From Lutibacter sp. (lineage in GTDB: Bacteria; Bacteroidota; Bacteroidia; Flavobacteriales; Flavobacteriaceae): DNA of 20,337 nucleotides. The stretch lies in contig JAUVOS010000011.1 of NCBI GenBank assembly GCA_030599055.1, forward strand, positions 1 through 20,337. Reading direction: 5' to 3'. The notes beneath the pieces are model-generated. The model did not search any database. It saw only the letters and a program-made list of their open reading frames with translations, and was not told the DNA's origin. The position numbers and the translations under genes were made by a program. Positions 15,544 to 20,337 of the stretch are shown piece by piece (within the stretch, counting starts at the first letter, position 1; each line of letters begins with the position of its first letter).

Positions 15544-15882
15544 TTAAGGTTTCTTGTTTAGCGATTTCCTTTCTTTAATTACATTTGCCGGTTCGTGAGA
15601 GGCTTGCAAGCCCATTTCTTTTACTTTCGCTACTACATTTGATTCTAATTTCATTTTCATCGATTTTGAACGAAGGGCTATATACTCCGCTCTTAATTCA
15701 CGTTCTTGTTTGCTGAGTTGCGCAATTTGTAAAACCTTTTCATCGGTCATGTGCCCACTTCTTACCATCATCATTAATAGAAAAACAACAAAAACGACCA
15801 TTCGCCAATTTTTGAAAGCATCTTCATTTAGAAAATATTCTCCTTTTAAAAATTTGAATATGTGTTGTTTTACTTTTATCAT
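15544..15882 (-). CDS. ftsL: FtsL-like cell division protein
   Basis: A 112-residue bitopic protein: a short basic cytoplasmic start, one hydrophobic helix (about 27-42, RMVVFVVFLLMMMV) and a charged helical stretch (about 46-85) able to form a coiled coil. This is the architecture of FtsL, which pairs with its coiled-coil partner to activate FtsW-FtsI. Sequence similarity across phyla is slight, so the call rests on topology and on the position between rsmH and ftsI, where flavobacteria always carry such a gene. Its ATG begins immediately after the rsmH stop codon (TAA-ATG), so coupling is likely. Confidence 0.88.
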   Translation of the reverse strand: MIKVKQHIFKFLKGEYFLNEDAFKNWRMVVFVVFLLMMMVRSGHMTDEKVLQIAQLSKQERELRAEYIALRSKSMKMKLESNVVAKVKEMGLQASHEPANVIKERKSLNKKP

Positions 15883-16779
15883 TTATATCTTTTCTGCTAT
15901 TCTTAATTTGGCGCTTCGAGCACGATTATTTTTCTTTATTTCTTCTCTAGTTGGAATGATTAGTTTGCCAACTTTTTTTAAAGGAACTTCGTAATTGCCA
16001 AAGACATCACGTTCCGGTTCCCCTTCAAAAAGACCATTTCGTATAAACCGTTTTACGAGTCTGTCTTCTAACGAATGGTATGAAATTACACTCAGTCGTC
16101 CTCCTGTATTTAATAAATCAGGTGCTTGAAGTAGAAATTCTTTTAAAACTTCTAGCTCTTGATTTACCTCAATTCTGATGGCTTGAAAAGCCTGTGCCAT
16201 TATTTTATTTTCTCTTCCTCTAGGTAAAAACTCAACTAGCGCATTTCGTAAATCATCAGTGGTTATGATTGGTTTCTTTAATCTGGCTTGCACGATATTT
16301 TTAGCTATTCCTTTTGATGATCGTAATTCACCGTATTTATAAAATAAGTCTGCTAAACTTTCTTGACTATATTCATTAAGAACTTTGTAAGCAGACAATG
16401 CGTTTTTTTGATTCATCCTCATGTCTAGCTCTGCTTCAAATCGAGTGGAAAACCCTCTTGTTGCATTATCAAATTGATGTGATGATACTCCTAAATCTGC
16501 TAATATTCCATCTACTCTTTTTATACCGTGAAGCCGTAAAAAGCGTTTGATGTATCTAAAATTTTCTAGAATTAATAGAAACCTACTATCATCAATTTGG
16601 TTTTGCTTTGCATCGATATCCGTGTCAAAGGCGATCAATTTTCCATCTGGTCCTAAACAATCAATAATTGCCCTAGAGTGGCTTCCTCCGCCAAAGGTGA
16701 CGTCGATATAAACACCATTTGGGTTAATGGCTAATCCTTGAATACTTTCTTGTAATAAAACCGGATTATGATATTTCAT
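15883..16779 (-). CDS. rsmH: 16S rRNA (cytosine1402-N4)-methyltransferase RsmH
   Basis: SAM-dependent enzyme that methylates N4 of C1402 in the ribosomal P site; formerly MraW. From the chosen start it has 298 residues with the SAM-binding DVTFGGGSHS (26-35), FDTD (51-54), DGILADLGVSSHQFD (90-104), IRIEVNQELE (201-210) and SYHSLEDRLVKRF (223-235), ending RSAKLRIAEKI. The ATG at 16779 (MKYHNPVLL) matches the family start and overlaps the mraZ 3' end by 14 nt. An in-frame ATG six codons upstream (16797) would add six atypical residues and overlap mraZ by 32 nt. Confidence 0.97.
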   Translation of the reverse strand: MKYHNPVLLQESIQGLAINPNGVYIDVTFGGGSHSRAIIDCLGPDGKLIAFDTDIDAKQNQIDDSRFLLILENFRYIKRFLRLHGIKRVDGILADLGVSSHQFDNATRGFSTRFEAELDMRMNQKNALSAYKVLNEYSQESLADLFYKYGELRSSKGIAKNIVQARLKKPIITTDDLRNALVEFLPRGRENKIMAQAFQAIRIEVNQELEVLKEFLLQAPDLLNTGGRLSVISYHSLEDRLVKRFIRNGLFEGEPERDVFGNYEVPLKKVGKLIIPTREEIKKNNRARSAKLRIAEKI

Positions 16780-17239
16780 CTGTTTTGTCGTTCTCATTAC
16801 CCATTACTTCTTCTGCGAGATCTGCAAAATCATCTGTAGCATCATCAACAGCTTTTTCATATTTTGATTTATCCCAAATCTCAATTATATTAACAGCAGA
16901 GGACAGAACCAATTCTTTGCCGATTCCGGCGAAGTTTTTTAGATCTTTTGGAATAAGAACACGTCCTGAAGCATCTACATCAATAACTTTTACACCTGCA
17001 GTAAACAAGCGAATAAAATCATTGTTTTTTTTGCGAAAACGATTCAGCTTATTTACTTTTTGCATCATAGCGTTCCACTCTGACATTGGATATAACTCTA
17101 AACACTTTTGGAAAACCGAGCGTTTTAGCACAAAACCCTCTTGCAACACAGGAAGCAACTGCCTCTTTAATGGGGCAGATAGCATTATACGTCCCTTGGC
17201 GTCAGCTTTACATTCGTATGTTCCAATGAGGTTAATCAC
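16766..17239 (-). CDS. mraZ: transcriptional regulator MraZ
   Basis: First gene of the dcw cluster. The 157-residue protein has two SpoVT/AbrB-like DNA-binding halves, with DAKGRIML (13-20) and DASGRVLIPKDL (89-100), the normal MraZ layout; MraZ assembles into a ring and binds direct repeats at its own promoter. The start is a GTG (17237-17239) giving VINLIGTYECKADAKGR, in line with the family, with AAAGG a few bases upstream. The promoter region carries three TGGTA boxes spaced 10 bp, as expected for autoregulation. The C-terminal acidic tail (EEVMGNENDKTDEIS) overlaps rsmH. Confidence 0.97.
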   Translation of the reverse strand: MINLIGTYECKADAKGRIMLSAPLKRQLLPVLQEGFVLKRSVFQKCLELYPMSEWNAMMQKVNKLNRFRKKNNDFIRLFTAGVKVIDVDASGRVLIPKDLKNFAGIGKELVLSSAVNIIEIWDKSKYEKAVDDATDDFADLAEEVMGNENDKTDEIS

Positions 17240-17264
17240 AATGACCTTTGTATTTATTTAGGTT

Positions 17265-17272
17265 CAAAAATA
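17265..17272 (-). promoter_or_regulatory. -7 box of the mraZ/dcw promoter
   Basis: The minus strand reads TATTTTTG, matching the Bacteroidota sigma-A -7 consensus TAnnTTTG. It ends 25 nt before the mraZ GTG, implying a short leader. The expected -33 region falls among the TGGTA boxes at 17282-17306, and no separate TTG/TTTG element is obvious there. A bound MraZ ring would cover it. Confidence 0.5.
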
Positions 17273-17281
17273 TAAAATATT

Positions 17282-17329
17282 TACCACATTTTACCACATT
17301 TTACCACTTTGTTAATAACTTTTTCCACA
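17282..17329 (-). promoter_or_regulatory. probable MraZ operator (direct repeats, 10-bp spacing)
   Basis: Read in the sense of mraZ, GTGGTAAA-like words recur with TGGTA at plus-strand 17302-17306, 17292-17296 and 17282-17286, exactly 10 bp apart with 5-nt spacers. A fourth TGTGG at 17325-17329 lies 21 bp (two helical turns) upstream of the first. MraZ of E. coli is known to bind three TGGGN boxes with 5-nt spacers upstream of mraZ; the geometry here is the same with a changed fourth base. Confidence 0.75.
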
Positions 17330-17416
17330 ATATCACATTATTGTGTTCAATAGTATCGTCTAAAACCTTTTTATTTTAGACTTAAAAAATGGTTCAATAA
17401 TAGTTTATTATTAACC
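17326..17416. repeat. three successive inverted repeats upstream of the mraZ operator
   Basis: CACAATA/TATTGTG (17326-17332, 17339-17345, 6-nt loop), GTCTAAAA/TTTTAGAC (17358-17365, 17374-17381, 8-nt loop) and GGTTcAATAATA/TATTATTAACC (17391-17402, 17406-17416, 3-nt loop, one bulged C). The arms are otherwise perfect. They lie between the mraZ operator and the heptad array. They could be binding sites or leader structures; none has a T-run that would make a convincing terminator. Confidence 0.5.
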
Positions 17417-17421
17417 CGACG

Positions 17422-17457
17422 GACATAAGACGAAAAGACATTAGACGTAAGACTTTT
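17422..17457. repeat. short heptad-like array (GACNNNN)
   Basis: GAC starts units at 17422, 17429, 17437, 17444 and 17451 (GACATAA, GACGAAAA, GACATTA, GACGTAA, GACTTTT), a spacing of 7, 8, 7 and 7. It lies in the mraZ-hydrolase intergenic region. It resembles the other heptad arrays here but with its own consensus. Confidence 0.55.
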
Positions 17458-17535
17458 ACTCACGGTCAATTACAACCTAGCCCTATTTCGCTTAATGATC
17501 GTCATGTTAATATGATTCACTTGAGTGGTGATTTT

Positions 17536-17758
17536 CAGGGCAAACGCATACTTTTAAATGAGCATTGATTATCAATGGGTTAAATTTTAAAAGAATCAAT
17601 GATCATAACTTTGTGGAGCTTTGAGTTATCTCTGTGTCTTTTTGTGAAATAGTCTTTTTGTGCTGTTTTACAAGCTATTACACAATTTATCCCGATGTTT
17701 ATCGGGAGAGTTGAAAGAAAACACAAAGTTTCACAGAGAAAAGTATGCGTTTGCCCTG
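17536..17758. mobile_element. 223-bp MITE-like element with 20-bp TIRs and a 9-bp target duplication
   Basis: CAGGGCAAACGCATACTTTT (17536-17555) is the perfect reverse complement of the sequence at 17739-17758. Immediately outside, GGTGATTTT occurs as a perfect 9-bp direct repeat at 17527-17535 and 17759-17767, the expected target-site duplication. The interior has no credible gene, so this is a non-autonomous element needing a transposase from elsewhere. Inside are a 15-bp palindrome (CATTGAT-T-ATCAATG), a 7-bp hairpin at 17690-17707, and CTTTGTG/CTCTGTG words near one end that reappear inverted near the other. I could not assign the termini to a named IS family. Perfect ends and duplication suggest a recent insertion. 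Confidence 0.88.
17690..17707. repeat. hairpin inside the mobile element
   Basis: TCCCGAT (17690-17696) and ATCGGGA (17701-17707) form a perfect 7-bp stem with loop GTTT. It is the most GC-rich stem in the element. No T-run follows on the plus strand; read leftward the following bases (AAATTG) are also not a good T-run, so a terminator call is not made. Confidence 0.6.
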
Positions 17759-17779
17759 GGTGATTTTAAATAAAGAGTG

Positions 17780-17806
17780 TTGCTATGTGGAAATTGGCTA
17801 CATTTG
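17780..17806 (+). promoter_or_regulatory. promoter of the alpha/beta hydrolase gene
   Basis: TACATTTG (17799-17806) matches the Bacteroidota -7 consensus TAnnTTTG. TTG at 17780-17782 sits 16 nt upstream, slightly closer than the 17-23 nt usual for the -33 element. The -7 box ends 28 nt before the hydrolase ATG. The promoter begins 12 nt after the target duplication of the mobile element, so the insertion just missed it. Confidence 0.6.
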
Positions 17807-17834
17807 CAATATTAATTTAATAACTAAACTATTA

Positions 17835-18599
17835 ATGAAACCGAAACTTATTAAAGATGGAGACTTCAGTTATTGGGAAAAAGGAGAAGGGCAACCCTTA
17901 GTCATGTTACATGGTTTATTGGGTGATGTAAGTAATTTTCAGGGAGTGTTTGAGTATTTCTCTGAGAACGGATATAAAGTTATTATTCCTCACTTACCAA
18001 TATATACCTTACCAATCATAAACACGAATGTAAAAAATTTAGTAAAATACACGAAAGACTTAATTGACTATAAGGGTTTTAAAGAGGTAGTTTTATTTGG
18101 GAATTCATTGGGAGGTCATGTTGCTTTGTATTTCACAAAACAGTATCCTGAAATGATTAAAGCCCTTGTCTTAACAGGAAGTTCAGGTTTGTACGAAAAA
18201 TCTTTAGGAAATACGTATCCTAAAAGAGGTGATAAAGAGTATATAAGAAAAAAAGTAGAAGAGGTGTTTTATGATCCTTCAGTAGCGACTGATGAATTAG
18301 TTGAATACATCATTGATACAGTCAATGATCGAAGTAAAGTGATACGAACTTTAGCACTTGCTAAAAGTGCGATAAGACACAATATGGCTGATGATTTACC
18401 GAATATGAAGGTTCCCGTTTGTTTAATTTGGGGTAGGAATGACAAAGTAACTCCTCCGGATGTAGCTGATGAGTTCCATAAATTACTTCCTGATTCCGAC
18501 TTGACTTGGATTGATAAATGTGGTCATGCTCCTATGTGGGAACACCCTGATACATTTAATAAAATCCTACACGATTGGTTTAAAGAACGTGGAATTTAA
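17835..18599 (+). CDS. alpha/beta-fold hydrolase
   Basis: A 254-residue single-domain hydrolase. Visible features are the oxyanion HGLLGD (26-31), nucleophile elbow GNSLGG (S91), acid residue in WGRNDKVTP (D203) and histidine in DKCGHAPMWEHP (H231): a complete catalytic triad. There is no signal peptide, so it should act in the cytoplasm. The substrate is unknown; the fold covers esterases, C-C hydrolases and others. The start MKPKLIKDGD is chosen because a canonical promoter lies just upstream; a longer frame from 17745 begins inside the terminal repeat of the mobile element and would run through that promoter. It is divergent from the dcw cluster and is followed by engB. Confidence 0.9.
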   Translation: MKPKLIKDGDFSYWEKGEGQPLVMLHGLLGDVSNFQGVFEYFSENGYKVIIPHLPIYTLPIINTNVKNLVKYTKDLIDYKGFKEVVLFGNSLGGHVALYFTKQYPEMIKALVLTGSSGLYEKSLGNTYPKRGDKEYIRKKVEEVFYDPSVATDELVEYIIDTVNDRSKVIRTLALAKSAIRHNMADDLPNMKVPVCLIWGRNDKVTPPDVADEFHKLLPDSDLTWIDKCGHAPMWEHPDTFNKILHDWFKERGI

Positions 18600-18604
18600 T
18601 TGCA

Positions 18605-18690
18605 GGGCGATAGCCCAATGGGTTTAATTTCCAGACGCTTGCGTCGAATAAGAAAAAATAATTCCTATTTGATACTTCGTACCCTTGGGT
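18605..18690. repeat. cluster of very short perfect hairpins after the hydrolase gene
   Basis: Small stems follow one another: GGGC-GATA-GCCC (18605-18616), GACG-CTTG-CGTC (18634-18645), TAC-TTC-GTA (18673-18681) and ACC-CTTG-GGT (18681-18690). The first starts 6 nt after the stop codon. Each stem is only 3-4 bp, so individual significance is low; the clustering and the small loops are the notable part. None has a proper T-run. Confidence 0.35.
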
Positions 18691-18727
18691 TGAGGTAGTT
18701 CATTTTTTTATAGATAGAGTAGGGGTC

Positions 18728-18760
18728 TGTTAAAAAGAATAGTTTTTGTTTTTTTTAACA
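18728..18760. repeat. 9-bp inverted repeat upstream of engB
   Basis: TGTTAAAAA (18728-18736) and TTTTTAACA (18752-18760) are exact reverse complements around a 15-nt spacer, 37 nt before the engB start. The stem is AT-rich and no T-run follows it on the plus strand. It may be an operator-like site or chance in AT-rich DNA. Confidence 0.35.
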
Positions 18761-18796
18761 CAAACCAAAAATTTATAGCACACTAAACTTGTATAT

Positions 18797-19402
18797 GTGA
18801 AAATAAAAACGGCTCGCTTTGTAATCAGTAATACAGATGTTGCTAAATGTCCTTCGCAACAGATTCCGGAATATGCATTTATAGGTAGGTCAAATGTAGG
18901 GAAGTCCTCGTTAATTAATATGTTAATGGGGCAGAATAAATTAGCAAAAATATCTGGCAAACCAGGGAAGACCCAGCTCATCAATCATTTTATTGTTAAT
19001 GATAATTGGTACTTAGTCGATTTACCAGGGTATGGCTATGCACAGACTTCGAAAACCAATAGAGCTGTATTTCAGAAGTTTATAACAAAATATTTTTTTA
19101 GAAGGAAACAGCTTTCTTGTGCATTTGTATTAATTGACGTTCGACATAAACCTCAGAAAATTGATTTAGACTTTATGCAAAAATTAGGAGAAAATGCTAT
19201 TCCTTTTTGCATAGTATTTACTAAAGTTGATAAATTAAGAGACAATCAAATAAATAAGAATATTGCGATATATCAGGATACGATGTTACAAATTTGGGAA
19301 GAAATGCCTACCTATTTTATCACTTCGGCAACAAAAAAAACTGGACGTGATGAAGTATTGCATTTTATAGAACAGATCAATGATGAAATTAGCAAGCAGT
19401 AA
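18797..19402 (+). CDS. engB: ribosome biogenesis GTP-binding protein EngB (YihA/YsxC)
   Basis: Circularly unpermuted TRAFAC GTPase needed for large-subunit assembly. The 201 residues show G1 GRSNVGKSS (30-38), G2 GKTQ (57-60), G3 DLPGYG (75-80), G4 TKVD (142-145) and G5 SATKKTG (177-183), all intact. The start is a GTG (18797) giving VKIKTARFVISNTDVAKCP, which matches the family N-terminus; an ATG two bases upstream is out of frame. The last codons (S-K-Q) and the TAA stop lie in the first two units of a heptad array. Position next to the hydrolase and dcw cluster is common in flavobacteria. Confidence 0.96.
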   Translation: MKIKTARFVISNTDVAKCPSQQIPEYAFIGRSNVGKSSLINMLMGQNKLAKISGKPGKTQLINHFIVNDNWYLVDLPGYGYAQTSKTNRAVFQKFITKYFFRRKQLSCAFVLIDVRHKPQKIDLDFMQKLGENAIPFCIVFTKVDKLRDNQINKNIAIYQDTMLQIWEEMPTYFITSATKKTGRDEVLHFIEQINDEISKQ

Positions 19403-19440
19403 GCAGTTGTCGGTTTTCAGTTGTCGGTTGACCGTTTAAC
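19392..19440. repeat. heptad array at the engB 3' end
   Basis: Seven consecutive 7-mers in strict register: GCAAGCA, GTAAGCA, GTTGTCG, GTTTTCA, GTTGTCG, GTTGACC, GTTTAAC. The first two carry the end of engB and its TAA stop (19400-19402). Five of seven units start with GTT. The consensus is unrelated to those of the other arrays in the window. Confidence 0.8.
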
Positions 19441-19480
19441 AAGACGATTTATATAAAACAAATTTAAAATCATTCATTTA

Positions 19481-20164
19481 ATGCACACAACCAAAGACAA
19501 TATACAAATACTTTATGAAGACAATCATTTGATTATTGTCAATAAGCGTGTGGGTGATTTGGTGCAAGGAGATAAAACAGGGGATAAGCCACTAAATGAA
19601 ATTGTAAAAAGCTATATAAAAGAAAAATACCATAAACCAGGCGAAGTTTATCTTGGAGTTGTACATCGATTAGATCGCCCTACAAGTGGTGTGGTTATAT
19701 TTGCTCGGACATCAAAAGCATTGTCTAGATTAAATGAAGCTTTTCGAGAAAAAGAAATCCAAAAAACCTATTGGGCTATTGTTAAAAATCCTGTGCCAAA
19801 AGATAAGGATAAGCTTACCCATTATTTAATTAAAAATCAAAAGAATAACAAATCTACGGCTTATACAGCTGAACTACATGGAAGTAAAAAAGCAATTTTA
19901 CATTATAAAGTGCTTAAAAAATTTGATAATTATTCCCTACTAGAAATTGATTTAGAAACCGGCCGACATCATCAAATTAGAGTGCAACTTTCTAAAATAG
20001 GATGTTCTGTAAAAGGGGATTTGAAATATGGTTTCAATCGCAGTAATAAAAATGGTGGTATTCACTTACATGCTCGAAAGATCAAATTTATACATCCTGT
20101 TTCTAAGGAAATGATTAAGATTGAAGCACCAACACCTGCTGATGTGTTATGGGATGGATGTTAA
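19481..20164 (+). CDS. RluA-family RNA pseudouridine synthase
   Basis: A 227-residue enzyme that isomerises uridine to pseudouridine in RNA. The family signature HRLDRPTSGVVIFART (62-77) contains the catalytic aspartate D65. Other landmarks are ILYEDNHLIIVNKRVGDLVQ (10-29), KTYWAIV (125-131) and the C-terminal LETGRHHQIRVQLSKIG (about 167-183), followed by HLHARKIKF. There is no S4 domain at the N-terminus, unlike RluC and RluD, so it is closer to the short RluA-type enzymes; the target (23S rRNA, 16S rRNA or tRNA) cannot be told from sequence alone. The start ATG follows 40 nt after the heptad array. Confidence 0.93.
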   Translation: MHTTKDNIQILYEDNHLIIVNKRVGDLVQGDKTGDKPLNEIVKSYIKEKYHKPGEVYLGVVHRLDRPTSGVVIFARTSKALSRLNEAFREKEIQKTYWAIVKNPVPKDKDKLTHYLIKNQKNNKSTAYTAELHGSKKAILHYKVLKKFDNYSLLEIDLETGRHHQIRVQLSKIGCSVKGDLKYGFNRSNKNGGIHLHARKIKFIHPVSKEMIKIEAPTPADVLWDGC

Positions 20165-20225
20165 AGATTTAAAAAATTCTTTTTTTATAAATATTGAATT
20201 TTAAATTAAACTTTAATTTTGATGT

Positions 20226-20337
20226 TTATTCCACTACAACTTTTATTGTTGTTATTCCTTTGTCGGTTACTATTCTAGCAAAATAAAGAGCCGGACTTAG
20301 TTCCTTTACTGAAAATTCTGTGTTTTTGTCAAACTTA
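20226..20337 (-). CDS. C-terminal end of a T9SS-sorted (secreted) protein, partial
   Basis: The minus strand from the right edge stays open for 36 codons to a TAA at 20226-20228. The translation ends SVKELSPALYFARIVTDKG and then ITTIKVVVE. This pattern (L-S-x-x-x-Y-F followed by a strand, a turn with G, and a hydrophobic/basic last strand) is that of the type A C-terminal sorting domain recognised by the type IX secretion system of Bacteroidota. The cargo would be exported and anchored or released at the cell surface. Nothing can be said about the functional part, which lies outside the window. It converges with the pseudouridine synthase gene across 61 bp of AT-rich DNA. Confidence 0.75.
   Translation of the reverse strand, partial: KFDKNTEFSVKELSPALYFARIVTDKGITTIKVVVE

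Noticed and set aside
16780..16797. Longer RsmH start
   Set aside because: Six extra residues are unlike the family N-terminus and increase the overlap with mraZ; MKYHNPVLL is the standard start.
15710..17261. Rightward open frames opposite ftsL, rsmH and mraZ
   Set aside because: They are antisense shadows of well-supported genes with no recognisable domain and no suitable start context.
17321..17329. DnaA box / replication origin near mraZ
   Set aside because: TTTTCCACA is one mismatch from TTATCCACA, but it is single, there is no cluster of boxes, and no dnaA or dnaN is nearby. The TGTGG fits the MraZ box series better.
20165..20225. Terminator between the pseudouridine synthase and the T9SS gene
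   Set aside because: AT-rich self-complementary stretches such as AAAATTC/GAATTTT exist, but the stems are short, have long loops and lack a clear T-run; they are not distinguishable from chance.

Overview
The window is AT-rich DNA from a member of the Bacteroidota, most likely class Flavobacteriia. Four things point there. The gene order of the division and cell-wall (dcw) cluster is the flavobacterial one. FtsZ ends in the residues RSNNSFLHDNVD after a very long acidic tail. Promoter-like sites fit the Bacteroidota consensus (TAnnTTTG). A protein fragment at the right edge ends like a type IX secretion sorting domain.

Layout: bases 1-101 hold the 5' end of a leftward FAD/NAD(P) oxidoreductase. 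Bases 102-675 have no gene but are rich in structure: a 10-bp dyad, three tandem units of about 110 bp carrying hairpins, and a terminator serving the leftward tRNA-Arg(UCG) at 676-749. A 17-unit heptanucleotide array separates the tRNA from yqeY.

Bases 887-17239 form one long leftward block. In transcription order it reads mraZ, rsmH, ftsL, ftsI, murE, mraY, murD, ftsW, murG, murC, ftsQ, ftsA, ftsZ, then a terminator, then yqeY. Many joints are 4-nt overlaps, 1-nt overlaps or 1-nt gaps, so translational coupling is likely. The products make the UDP-MurNAc-peptide precursor (MurC, MurD and a meso-DAP-type MurE), attach it to lipid (MraY, MurG), polymerise and cross-link it at the septum (FtsW, FtsI) and build the division ring (FtsZ, FtsA, FtsQ, FtsL). 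MraZ is the expected local regulator. murF, murB and ddl are not in the cluster.

The region 17240-17834 holds the mraZ promoter with three TGGTA boxes at exact 10-bp spacing (a likely MraZ operator), several inverted repeats, a heptad-like array, and a 223-bp non-autonomous mobile element with 20-bp perfect terminal inverted repeats and a perfect 9-bp target duplication. Rightward genes follow: an alpha/beta hydrolase with its own promoter, the ribosome-assembly GTPase EngB (GTG start), and an RluA-family pseudouridine synthase. A leftward T9SS-cargo gene enters from the right edge.

The most unusual theme is heptanucleotide tandem repeats with unrelated consensus sequences in at least five intergenic places. 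Two of them supply the last codons and stop codon of the adjacent gene (murE, engB). The best single discovery is the short mobile element at 17536-17758. Its right end also creates a false upstream start for the hydrolase. I found no wholly unknown multi-gene system; the genes are conserved housekeeping functions and the novelty lies in the non-coding DNA.
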